From: Tessaracoccus sp. OH4464_COT-324
GTDB lineage: Bacteria > Actinomycetota > Actinomycetes > Propionibacteriales > Propionibacteriaceae
NCBI RefSeq assembly: GCF_003932855.1
Contig: NZ_RQYZ01000008.1
Span: 1-64,000 of the forward strand
DNA: 64,000 bases
Direction of reading: 5' to 3'
Shown here: positions 54,231 to 64,000 of the stretch, piece after piece
Position numbering within the stretch: position 1 is the first letter of the stretch
How the letters are laid out: every line of letters begins with the position of its first letter
Translations under genes and position numbers: made by a program
The notes under the pieces: generated by a model
Told to the model about the DNA's origin: nothing
The model's database searches: none
Seen by the model: the letters and a program-made list of their open reading frames with translations, nothing else

Positions 54231-55040
54231 TCAGCGTTGCTTGAGAGCCGGCCAGCTTTCTTTGGTGTGCGCGAACGCGCCCTCGGCTGCCCTCACTGTC
54301 GCTTCGATTGATCGGGCCCCGGTCTCCGCCATTCGGTAGGTCATGAAGATTCTGGCAACCGCGGCCCAGATCATGCCCATCATTCTTCTCGTGGAGGCAT
54401 ACGAGCTGCTGCCGCCAAGCCCGTGAGTGGACTTGAGTACCTCTTGCAGGATGTCGTGTACCGCATTGAAGCCGTTCAGGTTCAGGTGGTAGGCCAACCG
54501 GTAGCAGACGCACATGATGACCGCGCGCTTATTGAGTTCCCAGCATGAGGCGGTCTGCAGCCGGGCGAGCCTGGTGTACGCTTCCGCGGCTGCTCCCTGC
54601 CAGCCGTCCACCTGCTCGCGGTTTGGGGCGCTTTCCGCGACGGTCTGGACCTGCTGGTAGGCCTTGTACCAGCTGTCGTGCTCTGCCTTGAGCTGTTCAG
54701 GCACGTGAAGCTTGTCGGTGACTACTCGACACACCGAGCGAAGCACAGATACGCTCATCCGCGCGGCTGCCACCAGCGCATCGGTCTGGGCTTTGAAGGA
54801 CCGCTGGCGCATCAGGAAATCAACTGGGTTCGCGAAGAAGCGCTTGATCTTCTCCCAGAAACTCTCGCTGGCCCGGCGGTCGGCCTCGATCACCTCGGCC
54901 AGTCGCTGCTCTATCGCGTCGAGTAGCTGAGGGATCTGGTGGTAGCGCCCGTCGACTGGCATATCCCCCGGATCGTACTTATCCAGTGGAGCGCTGGTTG
55001 TCTGTGGCGGGTTGGCACTCGGGGCCTCGGCAACGTTCAT
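54231..55040 (-). CDS. Type VII secretion-associated helical protein with WxG motif
   Basis: The 269-residue protein is mostly helical, with a Pro-rich N-terminus, an amphipathic region (about 60-100), and WQG at 147-149 followed by AAAEAY, matching the WxG-AA-A turn of ESX proteins. About residues 165-260 are helical and moderately hydrophobic with several Cys. Its ATG overlaps the stop of the upstream gene (ATGA). It is the last gene of a minus-strand operon. An ESX-type export factor or substrate is the best guess; the family is not recognised. Confidence 0.6.
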   Translation of the reverse strand: MNVAEAPSANPPQTTSAPLDKYDPGDMPVDGRYHQIPQLLDAIEQRLAEVIEADRRASESFWEKIKRFFANPVDFLMRQRSFKAQTDALVAAARMSVSVLRSVCRVVTDKLHVPEQLKAEHDSWYKAYQQVQTVAESAPNREQVDGWQGAAAEAYTRLARLQTASCWELNKRAVIMCVCYRLAYHLNLNGFNAVHDILQEVLKSTHGLGGSSSYASTRRMMGMIWAAVARIFMTYRMAETGARSIEATVRAAEGAFAHTKESWPALKQR

Positions 55041-56428
55041 CAGTGACCGACCTTCCTGCCGACGGCGGAGGCGGAATCCTCGTTCTCGGCGTAGCTGTTC
55101 GAGGTGTCCAGGAGGGTTTGGCAGATCCGACCAAACTCCTCATTTCCCCCGCTGGTGACGAACTGGGTGTGGGAGGAAAGCTGTGCGGAGATGTCGCGGG
55201 CCACATTGGCTAGCCCGAACTCGGTGGGCAGTGGCATATCGACAGTGCTTTTGTCGAGGGTGTCAGCCCCCCAAGCCCAGGCCTTCGCCATCTCATGCAG
55301 CGAATTAGTTTGCACCTCGAAATCTGTGCCTCGGCCGTGATCGCCGAGCGGCGCGCTCGACCCGGACGTTCCATCCTGGCCGGTTGCACCATGACGGCCT
55401 GATCCGAGGTCGGGGCCGTTGACGCCCTCAGGGCCCCGGGAACCCTTGTCGAGGTCGCTCATGCCTGAATCTCCGCGGCGGCCGTCACGGCCAAGGAGCG
55501 TTTCGGCTCCCGAACCGGTTCGGGGATCCCTAGCACCTGTGCTGCCGGAGCCCGTGTTGTTTCCGTGCGAGTCTGCTGTGATTCCCCGATCCGTCAGCCG
55601 TGAGCCGTGGTGACCGTCAGGACCACCGGGGTCGAAACCGCCGCCCCGGTTCATCGAGCTGTCATCAAGTACGGGTGGCTTTGGCGCTTCCCATCCCCTA
55701 TCGAACCCGGGTCGGCCGAAGTCGGGGGTTGAGGGGCCGAAAGTCCCCGGGGGCGGAGCCTCGAAACCACCGGCGCCGGGCGCGCCCGCATCGGTGCGCC
55801 AGTCGAACGACTTGCTCGGCCCGTCGGGGCGGACAAGGGAGTCGTATCGGGGATCGCTGGGGAAAATCGGACCGAGACCGCCGTCGTGGCGGGGATCACC
55901 GGGCAGGATCGGGTCGCCGTAGCTCCACTCGTCGGAATCCGAGGAACCGGCGGCCAGCAGGCCTCCGCCGGGAGCCCCACCAGAACCACCCCCCAGAGGG
56001 CCGAGCCCGCCACCTAGACCCGACGGGGGTGGCGCCCCGAGGCCAGTGGGGATACCGTTTGGGCCAGTGCCCGGGGAACCGGGGTTTGCGGCCGGGTTGG
56101 GGGTTGGGGCGGGTGGAGCAACGCGCAGTGCCTGGGCGCCCATCCCCGCTTGGCCTGCTAGGCCGGCCTGCCCGGCGGACAACCCTGCGCTGCTGTGGGC
56201 AGCGGAGCCGCCTCCGCCGGCGCCACCCATGCCACCCATCATCATGGGCGGTGGCGCGCCACCCGCGTCGCCTCCCTGGCCCTTTTTCCCCTTGCCGGGG
56301 CGGAGCAACTGTTCCCGCAGGCGGGGGTCTCCGAGCAGGTCGTCGGAATCGGCGGTGACTCCACGCACCCCAGCCTTCAAGGCGCGCTCGGCGAGCTGAG
56401 CCCAGGCAGCGTCGGCTCCTTCAGACAT
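55040..56428 (-). CDS. Gly/Pro-rich protein with C-terminal ESX-like domain and YxxxE signal
   Basis: The 462-residue protein has a short helical N-terminus (about 1-45, DAAWAQLAERAL), a long disordered Gly, Pro and Asp-rich region (about 45-355), and an ESX-like helical C-terminal domain (about 355-462) with KAWAWGADTL and, near the end, Y446-AEN-E450. YxxxD/E is the type VII export signal in mycobacteria. No signal peptide is present. It overlaps the next gene by four bases. It is a likely secreted or docking component of the type VII-like cluster. Confidence 0.65.
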   Translation of the reverse strand: MSEGADAAWAQLAERALKAGVRGVTADSDDLLGDPRLREQLLRPGKGKKGQGGDAGGAPPPMMMGGMGGAGGGGSAAHSSAGLSAGQAGLAGQAGMGAQALRVAPPAPTPNPAANPGSPGTGPNGIPTGLGAPPPSGLGGGLGPLGGGSGGAPGGGLLAAGSSDSDEWSYGDPILPGDPRHDGGLGPIFPSDPRYDSLVRPDGPSKSFDWRTDAGAPGAGGFEAPPPGTFGPSTPDFGRPGFDRGWEAPKPPVLDDSSMNRGGGFDPGGPDGHHGSRLTDRGITADSHGNNTGSGSTGARDPRTGSGAETLLGRDGRRGDSGMSDLDKGSRGPEGVNGPDLGSGRHGATGQDGTSGSSAPLGDHGRGTDFEVQTNSLHEMAKAWAWGADTLDKSTVDMPLPTEFGLANVARDISAQLSSHTQFVTSGGNEEFGRICQTLLDTSNSYAENEDSASAVGRKVGH

Positions 56429-56441
56429 ATTCGTCCCCTAA

Positions 56442-57302
56442 CTAGGTGATGAAACGAGACAAGCTCGCAAGCAGCGCGTCACGCTGCTTGCTCAACTCAT
56501 CGTAGGCGGTGATGCGGTCATCTTCGGGTGGTTGGAGAGAGTCGTAGGCATTTTTGGCAGCCTCGACCACGGCGGCGCAGATGTCACCGACGTTGGTGCG
56601 GTCCAGCCACCCTGGGTCGAAGGAGATGTCCTCGGGCAGCCCGGCAGGATTCAGCGTGATCGTCACGCCGTAGGCCCGGCCGACAACCGGCTCGGTCTCT
56701 CGCGCGGAGTCGGCATCATCGGTGGCATCGGCTTGTGCGTCCAACTCAGCCATCATGCGCTCATGCAACTCGGTGATGCGATGAAGGCCCTCCACAGCAT
56801 CGTTAGGCTCGGCTGGAGCAAAGTCCTCGACGGGTGGTTCCTGCTCGAAATAGCCGTCGAAGACCGGGTTGACCCGAAGCGCGAAGTCGGCGAATGCCTG
56901 ACGAAAGGCGTTGTCCAGGCTTTGGCCGGGCTTGATCTTGGAATACCAGAAGGAGTTCAACCGAACGCGCTGCAGCCGGTTGCTCTCGTCGAACCAGACG
57001 CGTACGAGGCCCTGCGCGTCGACGCTGCCGTCCGCGTTCTCGGTCAGTTCATCCTCCTGCCGGGGTGGGGCGAACGCGAGTTCCCGGCAGTCGTTGATCG
57101 CCTGGCCGAGCTTGGTGAGGTCACCCGACACCGCAGCCTGCTCGACGACGCTGAGCAACTCGTCGGCGCGCCGCTGTCTGGTGTCCAGGTCCAGGCCCTC
57201 CCGGGTGGGCGATTTCGCTTTAGCGGGCTCGTCCTCAGCCTGGTCCGCATCCAGCATCGGAGCCAGGGGGTCGTACTCGTCGTCGAAGTAACTGTGGGGC
57301 AT
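56442..57302 (-). CDS. YbaB/EbfC-like protein, type VII cluster-associated
   Basis: The 286-residue protein has an acidic N-terminus, a helical part (about 38-75), and two YbaB/EbfC-like beta-helix modules: GLVRVWFDESNRLQRVRL (about 98-115) and GVTITLNPAGLPEDISFDP (about 210-228), each followed by an amphipathic helix. YbaB-like proteins occur next to ESX loci in actinobacteria, where they may bind DNA or act as chaperones. It is the first gene of the three-gene operon; CATACT ends 7 nt before its ATG, so the message may be leaderless. Confidence 0.6.
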   Translation of the reverse strand: MPHSYFDDEYDPLAPMLDADQAEDEPAKAKSPTREGLDLDTRQRRADELLSVVEQAAVSGDLTKLGQAINDCRELAFAPPRQEDELTENADGSVDAQGLVRVWFDESNRLQRVRLNSFWYSKIKPGQSLDNAFRQAFADFALRVNPVFDGYFEQEPPVEDFAPAEPNDAVEGLHRITELHERMMAELDAQADATDDADSARETEPVVGRAYGVTITLNPAGLPEDISFDPGWLDRTNVGDICAAVVEAAKNAYDSLQPPEDDRITAYDELSKQRDALLASLSRFIT

Positions 57303-57643
57303 GCGGCCAAGTATGCCAGTAGCCTCGCGCAGCGAGCGACTATCTGTCTCGGATGCCTTCCGCCTGGCCGGGTAGTCGCGGAACGGATGTCACGGCTGCC
57401 CAGCGGCCAGTCGCGGGACAAAGGTTCGAGGCCGTGCGGCAGGCCGGCAGCGCGACGAGAGCATCCCGCGGCTCAGCCCCGCTTTCAGTGCACAGGAGCC
57501 GTGGGCTTTGTGCAACGGGAGAAGGCCGCACAACGTCACCAACTCGACCCGGTGGAGTTCCTTTGGCAGGTGATTCGTGGTAAATGAATCCGCGCCCGTC
57601 GCGCAACCTGGCCCACCGCACCACCCCGCGGGAGGGAGACGAA
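57303..57643. other. Intergenic region, no gene recognised
   Basis: The 341 bases between the YbaB-like gene's start and the PTS terminator hold the promoter of the minus-strand operon at the left end. Open frames on both strands are Arg/Pro/Ser-rich with no codon-position bias and no ribosome-binding site. I see no RNA gene. Confidence 0.5.
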
Positions 57644-57672
57644 GTGGGCCCCGGGAAGAACCCGGGGCCCAC
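57644..57672. terminator. Terminator after the PTS EIIBC gene
   Basis: GTGGGCCCCGGG pairs perfectly with CCCGGGGCCCAC (12 bp) around AAGAA. It stands 19 bases after the EIIBC stop on the minus strand. Confidence 0.85.
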
Positions 57673-57690
57673 GGTTGGTGAGAGAAGGGG

Positions 57691-59532
57691 CTACACGCTG
57701 GCCAACCGCCTGTTCATTGCGGTGCCGAAGTTCTCGGCCTCCAAGCCCGCGACCAGGTGCCACACGCCGGGAGAGACCTCGATTGCAGCGGGCAGCCCGG
57801 CCCGCTCCAGGGCCTCAACATCCACCTTCGAGGAGTCTCGGACTTCCACTCGCAGGCGGGTCTCGGCGATCGATGAAACGCTCGCGACGTTTTCCTCACC
57901 GCCCAACGCGGTCAGCCACTGCTTGGCCTGGTTGGTCTCCACATCGCTCACGACAATGACTCGGGGCTCCGTGTCGCCGACCGTCTCCTTCGGCTTGCCG
58001 TCGCGCTCGGCGCGGGCCTCCGCCCGCTGCTCCGGGGTGCGGTAGTCGGAGATGATGACCAGGATCATGGCGGTGAAGAAAGCTGCGGCAATCGATACCG
58101 CATAGATCCACATCGGGTTGAACACCGGGATGGTCAGCAGCGAGGTGAACGCGAAGGCGCCCGTACGCACGCCACCCACACTCATGCTCAGCAAGCCGAT
58201 GGTGACGCCACCGACTAGACAACCCACTAGCATCCGCGGGTAGATCCGCTTGTAGCGCAGGTGGATGCCGTAGAGCGATGGTTCGGAGATGCCACCGAGA
58301 AGGCCCGCTGCCAGAGCGCCGGTGGCGGTCTGGCGCATCTGGGTTTCGCGCTCGCGGATGGAGATGAAGAGTACGCCGGCCGTCGCACCGAAACAGGCGA
58401 AGTTCCACGTGCCCATCGGGCCCTGGATGAAGTCGTAGCCCAGCTGCTGAATGTTGAGGAGCATCAACGCGTTCAACGGCCAGTGCAGGCCAAGCGGAAC
58501 CAGGAACGGATAAACCAGCGGAATGATGATTGCGAAGACGATTGGAGCCGACGTGTTCAACCAGGCTAGGCCGTTGCCGATGCCGGAGCCCAGCCAGATG
58601 CCCAGCGGGCCGATGAGGAAGGCCGTCAGCGGGATCATGACGATCATCGAGAAGAAGGGAACGAACACCATCTGCAGGTTTTCGGGGAAGATGCGCTTCA
58701 GCCCGCGGTAGACCAGCGCGAGGACCGCCACCATTATCAGTGGTACAAAGACCTGCCCACCATAGTCGTTCAGTTGCAGCGGCACCCCGAAGATGTGCGC
58801 CACACAGGAGTCAGTCTGCAGCGTCGGGTCCTTGGTGCAGATGGTGTCGGCGAACGCCTGCACCTTCTGGTAGAGCCCGGAGCCCTCCTCCGTCTCCACG
58901 TAGGAGTTCGCGCCCAGCTTAAGGAACTCGGGAGTCATCAGGGCGCCCATGATCGTGGCGCCGAGCCACCCGTCGACGTTCAGCTTCTTGGCCGCGTTGT
59001 AGGCCACCATGATCGGCAGGAAGTAGAACACGGAACGCCACATGGTGTCCACGAACACCCAGCCGGCCGCCTTATCTTCTGCCCGGAAGTCGACGTACTT
59101 CAGGGCGTCCAGGACCGCGGCGAACGCGATAATGAGCGATGCCCCGAGCAGCACACCGAGCAAGGGACGGAACGAATCGGAGAGGTACTCGAAGAACGAG
59201 TCAACCCACTTCGCCTTGCCTCGAATCCCTCCTTGGCGGGCGGCTGCCTTGATTTCGGCGTCGCTGAGCTCGCGGCTACCCGCGTTGGCCATCTCCGGCA
59301 GGTTGTTGATGTCGGCATACACTCCCGCCACCGCGCCGCCGATGATTACCTGGAAGCGGTTTCCAGACTGTGGAACCGCGCCCATCACACCTTTGATCGA
59401 CTCGACTTGATCCACGGATACGCCGGAGCTGTCCACCAGCTCGAAGCGCAGCCGCGTCGCGCAATGCGTCAGGCCGATGATGTTCTGTGGGCCGCCGAGC
59501 GCGGCCACGATTTCGCTAGCAACAGTTGACAT
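57691..59532 (-). CDS. PTS sugar transporter EIIBC with extra cysteine-less EIIB domain
   Basis: The 613-residue permease has an N-terminal EIIB domain (about 1-85, phosphocysteine Cys24 in LTHCATRLR), an EIIC domain with about ten spans (about 105-510; GISEPSLYGI is the conserved sugar-binding loop) and a second EIIB-like domain (about 535-613) in which SIAETRLR has Ala556 in place of the active Cys. The B-C order is that of the sucrose/beta-glucoside branch of the glucose family; the sugar is not certain. It uses phosphate from the EIIA of the adjacent fusion protein. GGAGAG precedes the ATG. Confidence 0.88.
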   Translation of the reverse strand: MSTVASEIVAALGGPQNIIGLTHCATRLRFELVDSSGVSVDQVESIKGVMGAVPQSGNRFQVIIGGAVAGVYADINNLPEMANAGSRELSDAEIKAAARQGGIRGKAKWVDSFFEYLSDSFRPLLGVLLGASLIIAFAAVLDALKYVDFRAEDKAAGWVFVDTMWRSVFYFLPIMVAYNAAKKLNVDGWLGATIMGALMTPEFLKLGANSYVETEEGSGLYQKVQAFADTICTKDPTLQTDSCVAHIFGVPLQLNDYGGQVFVPLIMVAVLALVYRGLKRIFPENLQMVFVPFFSMIVMIPLTAFLIGPLGIWLGSGIGNGLAWLNTSAPIVFAIIIPLVYPFLVPLGLHWPLNALMLLNIQQLGYDFIQGPMGTWNFACFGATAGVLFISIRERETQMRQTATGALAAGLLGGISEPSLYGIHLRYKRIYPRMLVGCLVGGVTIGLLSMSVGGVRTGAFAFTSLLTIPVFNPMWIYAVSIAAAFFTAMILVIISDYRTPEQRAEARAERDGKPKETVGDTEPRVIVVSDVETNQAKQWLTALGGEENVASVSSIAETRLRVEVRDSSKVDVEALERAGLPAAIEVSPGVWHLVAGLEAENFGTAMNRRLASV

Positions 59533-59542
59533 CTAGGCTCTC

Positions 59543-62053
59543 CTAGTCTTCTTCCAGCGGGACGAGATCACGGACCTCGGCCGATGTCGTCTTGCGCAGG
59601 GCGCCTTCAGCCAGATCTCGGCAGTAGTCCATGGAGTACTGCCTGACCTGCGCCTTGACGTTTGCGATCGCTGGGATGGAGCAACTTAGCTCGTCAACAC
59701 CCAGGCCGATCAGCAGCGGGACCGCCTGCGGGTCGGATGCGACGCCGCCGCACACTCCGATCCACCGGTCGTAGCGATGCGCGGCCTCGGCCGCCCGCCC
59801 AATCAGGGTCAGCACCGCAGGATTAACGGCGTCCACCTGGGGCGCCAGCATCGGGTGTCCCCGGTCCATCGCCAAAGTGTATTGGGTCATGTCGTTGGTG
59901 CCGACGCTGAAGAAGTCCGCCTCGCGGGCGAACTGGTCGGCCATCACGGCCACGCTGGGCACCTCGACCATCACGCCCAGCGGCACCTGAGACACCCCGA
60001 GCTTGCGCCGCTCGTCTTCGAAGATCTCCTTCGCTTGGCGGAAGTCGGTCAGTGTGGCGATCATGGGGAACATCACGTGAATCTGCGCGCCTGCCTCGAC
60101 CGCCCGCAGGATTGCGCGCGACTGGGTGCGCAGAATCTCGGGCCGGTCCAACCCGACGCGGACGCCGCGCAGGCCGAGGAAGGGGTTCTCCTCCGGGGCG
60201 ATGGGCAGATAGGCCAGCGGCTTGTCTCCACCTACGTCCAGGGTGCGGATGACCAATGGCTTGCCCGGCATCGTCGCGGCGATGCTGTGGTAAATCTCCG
60301 CCTGCTCATCCTCCGACGGCGCACTGCGCCGGCCCAGGAAAAGGAACTCGGAGCGCAGCAAGCCGACACCCTCAGCGCCGCCGGCGACCGCCTTCTTCGC
60401 ATCCTCAAGCCCGCCGATGTTGGCAACGACAAGGACGCTGTGCCCATCGGTGGTCTTTGCCGGTTCGTGTGCGTGCGCCTGCTCCTCGGCCCGACGTTCG
60501 GCGATGCGCAACTGCCGGGAGCGGATCTCCTCGACCTCCTGTTCCGTCACGCCGGTGCGCAAGGCGCCTCGCGTGCCGTCGAGGAACACGAGTTCCCCCT
60601 CAGGCAGGTCCAGGGCGCGGGCCTCGATTCCCGCGATCGCGGGGATGTCGAGCGAGCGCGCCAGGATGGCGACGTGGCTGGAGGCGCCTCCGTTCACGGT
60701 GGCGAAGCCCGCTACCTTGGTTCGGTCCATCTGAGCGGTGTCCGACGGGGTCAGGTCCTCCGCGATGAGGATCGAACCCTCTTCGAGTTCCGTCTGCTCG
60801 CTCTTCTGCCCGGTGAGTTCCTCCAGCACCCGGATGCCCACGTCACGCACATCGTTGGCGCGCCCGGCCAGCACCTCGTTGCTGAGCCCGGCCAACTGAT
60901 CGGCGAAGCTTTGGTAAGCGCCCCGCCACGCGTACGCGGCCGACTTGCCCTTATCGATCGCGCTGGAGGCCAAGTCCAGCAGATCCGGGTCGGCGAGCAA
61001 CTCGCGGTGGGCCGCGAAGATCTCCGCCTTCGATTTATCCTCCATCCCGGACTCCAACGCCTGGAGTTCGACGAGGGCGCGGTCGATGGCGCTATTCAGC
61101 TTCCGTCGCTCGACGTGCTTGTCGGAAGCGGTCTCCTCGACGGTGATCTCCTTGCGACGAACCTGCACGACCCTGCCTACGCCCAGCCCGGGGGAGGCTC
61201 CAACGCCCAGGAGCAGATTTGGGTCGCTGCTGCGCCGCGGGGCAGTGGGGCGCTGCGTCACGGGCGGGGCCACGGCAGCCGCCGACAACTGGACCTCCTC
61301 GCCGAGGCCCGCCTCGATCTCCCTAGTCAGGGTCTCGACTGCTTCATCGGCGTCCGTCCCGACAGCCACGACATGGACAGAGTCTCCGTTGAGGACCTGC
61401 ATGGCCATGATTGCCACCACGGACTTCGCGTTCGCGGAGTCGTCGCCGCGTTGCAGGGTCACCTTGGAGGCGAATTTCTTGGCCAGCCCGACGAGCACCG
61501 CAGTCGGGCGCGCGTGCAGACCAGTCGGGTTTCCGATGATGATGGCCGGAGAGGTTACGGTTTTACCTCCCTGATCGGCTTCGCTGCCTTCCTCCTTCAC
61601 CTGCATCACCGCCAGGGAATCGCCGCTGTGGACGATGCCCTCGCCCAGCGCCTCGAACCCGCTAATCCGCTCCGAGTTCGAGATCACGATCTGAGTCAGC
61701 ACGCTTTTGGCCTCGCGGGCCACCATGTCGAGGTCGAAATCGATCAGCGGGGTGCCGGCCAGCACCCGGTCGCCAATCTTTACCAGCGTAGTGAAGCCCT
61801 CGCCCTCCATGCCCACCGTGTCCAGGCCGATGTGCATCAGCACCTCGACTCCGGAATCGTGGCGCACGGTGACGGCGTGCTTACTCGCATGCACCAAAAC
61901 CACCTCGCCGTCGCATGGGGCGTGCAGCCGCGACTCAAGGGGGTCGATTGAAACCCCTTCTCCAACCATTTTGCGCGCGAAAACCGGATCGGGGACCACA
62001 TCGATTGGCACGACGACTCCCGTCAGGGGCGCTGTGAGGCTAAGCTCGCTCAT
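59543..62053 (-). CDS. PTS EIIA-HPr-enzyme I fusion
   Basis: The 836-residue protein joins three PTS parts: EIIA-Glc type (about 1-145, active His74 with His59 nearby), HPr (about 168-255, His180 in NPTGLHARP and regulatory Ser211 at the Ser46 position), and enzyme I (about 280-836, His460 in GGASSHVAILAR, C-terminal PEP domain with GTNDMTQYTLAMDRGH and CGGVAS). It takes phosphate from PEP and delivers it to the EIIBC gene product encoded 10 bases downstream, so the two genes form a complete PTS. GGAG stands eight bases before the ATG. Confidence 0.93.
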   Translation of the reverse strand: MSELSLTAPLTGVVVPIDVVPDPVFARKMVGEGVSIDPLESRLHAPCDGEVVLVHASKHAVTVRHDSGVEVLMHIGLDTVGMEGEGFTTLVKIGDRVLAGTPLIDFDLDMVAREAKSVLTQIVISNSERISGFEALGEGIVHSGDSLAVMQVKEEGSEADQGGKTVTSPAIIIGNPTGLHARPTAVLVGLAKKFASKVTLQRGDDSANAKSVVAIMAMQVLNGDSVHVVAVGTDADEAVETLTREIEAGLGEEVQLSAAAVAPPVTQRPTAPRRSSDPNLLLGVGASPGLGVGRVVQVRRKEITVEETASDKHVERRKLNSAIDRALVELQALESGMEDKSKAEIFAAHRELLADPDLLDLASSAIDKGKSAAYAWRGAYQSFADQLAGLSNEVLAGRANDVRDVGIRVLEELTGQKSEQTELEEGSILIAEDLTPSDTAQMDRTKVAGFATVNGGASSHVAILARSLDIPAIAGIEARALDLPEGELVFLDGTRGALRTGVTEQEVEEIRSRQLRIAERRAEEQAHAHEPAKTTDGHSVLVVANIGGLEDAKKAVAGGAEGVGLLRSEFLFLGRRSAPSEDEQAEIYHSIAATMPGKPLVIRTLDVGGDKPLAYLPIAPEENPFLGLRGVRVGLDRPEILRTQSRAILRAVEAGAQIHVMFPMIATLTDFRQAKEIFEDERRKLGVSQVPLGVMVEVPSVAVMADQFAREADFFSVGTNDMTQYTLAMDRGHPMLAPQVDAVNPAVLTLIGRAAEAAHRYDRWIGVCGGVASDPQAVPLLIGLGVDELSCSIPAIANVKAQVRQYSMDYCRDLAEGALRKTTSAEVRDLVPLEED

Positions 62054-63932
<1,879 letters not shown>

Positions 63933-63937
63933 GCGGG

Positions 63938-64000
63938 ATGTCCCACGCGCAGTCGGAGGCTCCGACGTCTGCGAGCCCGGTGCCCACCAGCGCGGGCCGG
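63938..64000 (+). CDS. Possible start of a further gene (cut by window edge)
   Basis: An ATG six bases after the guaB stop opens a frame that remains open to the window end (21 codons; MSHAQSEAPTSASPVPTSAG and on). GAGCGGG stands just before. The residues are Ser/Ala/Pro-rich and give no clue; it may be a disordered N-terminus or a chance frame. Confidence 0.3.
   Translation, partial: MSHAQSEAPTSASPVPTSAGR

Noticed and set aside
57353-57583. A 76-codon plus-strand frame upstream of the YbaB-like gene
   Set aside because: Arg/Ser/Pro-rich composition typical of chance frames in high-GC DNA and no start signal.

Overview
The window reads as chromosome of a high-GC Gram-positive actinobacterium, most likely Propionibacteriaceae or a near relative. 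The support is strongly GC-biased codons; the mrp / YrdB-like / DUF1003 / MgtE-CBS order that I recall from mycobacteria; an MgtA-type mannosyltransferase; CIRCE-controlled groES-groEL; and many genes whose start codon lies 6-7 nt after a TAnnnT -10 hexamer (leaderless mRNAs). I see no rRNA, tRNA or CRISPR array.

Layout. 1-169: end of an unknown gene and a tiny membrane protein. 222-9636: mrp, two small membrane proteins and an MgtE/CBS protein; a methyltransferase; two FKBPs (one cytosolic, one lipoprotein); an alpha/beta hydrolase, Xaa-Pro aminopeptidase, CPBP protease and pantothenate kinase. 9765-13392: glmS, acpS, nnr. 13436-15239: tryptophanase followed by RidA, a plausible pair because tryptophanase releases the aminoacrylate that RidA removes. 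15500-17202: a Tat-exported DyP peroxidase and a PCu(A)C copper-chaperone lipoprotein, divergent from a 38-bp promoter region. 17262-23672: mannosyltransferase, a DEAD-box helicase with an 11-unit hexapeptide tail, and a translationally coupled tsaE-tsaB-rimI-tsaD operon in which TsaE carries an extra acetyltransferase domain. 23844-30063: a peptide ABC importer. 30064-30564: a cobalamin riboswitch on the minus strand with no recognisable B12 gene behind it. 30565-34205: NUDIX hydrolase, EEP phosphatase, THUMP-like methyltransferase, and biotin synthase with a BioQ-like operator. 34422-39320: a 1632-residue subtilisin-like surface protease ending in a bare LPRTGD. 39445-42678: an SPFH protein with a ribbon-helix-helix partner, then groES-groEL behind two CIRCE elements. 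42748-48612: NCS1 permease, purine nucleoside phosphorylase and a sugar ABC importer without its ATPase.

The accessory part is 48778-57302. It holds a small ESX-like helical protein translationally coupled to a 410-residue protein with an ESX-like N-terminus and a calpain-type cysteine protease C-terminus (Cys199/His349/Asn366). Two related proteins follow, one cytosolic and one a lipoprotein, and look like candidate immunity proteins. A beta-helix/RTX exoprotein and a decayed transposase come next. Opposite them is a three-gene operon of type VII-secretion-like proteins (YbaB-like; Gly/Pro-rich with a C-terminal YxxxE; helical with WxG). I propose a type VII-secreted protease toxin island; no secretion ATPase or membrane core lies in the window, so export machinery must be elsewhere.

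57644-64000: a compact PTS (EIIBC with a cysteine-less extra EIIB, and an EIIA-HPr-EI fusion that supplies all general components), guaB, and the start of another possible gene. The two ABC importers each have a strong hairpin between binding protein and permease genes, a usual way of making more binding protein than permease.
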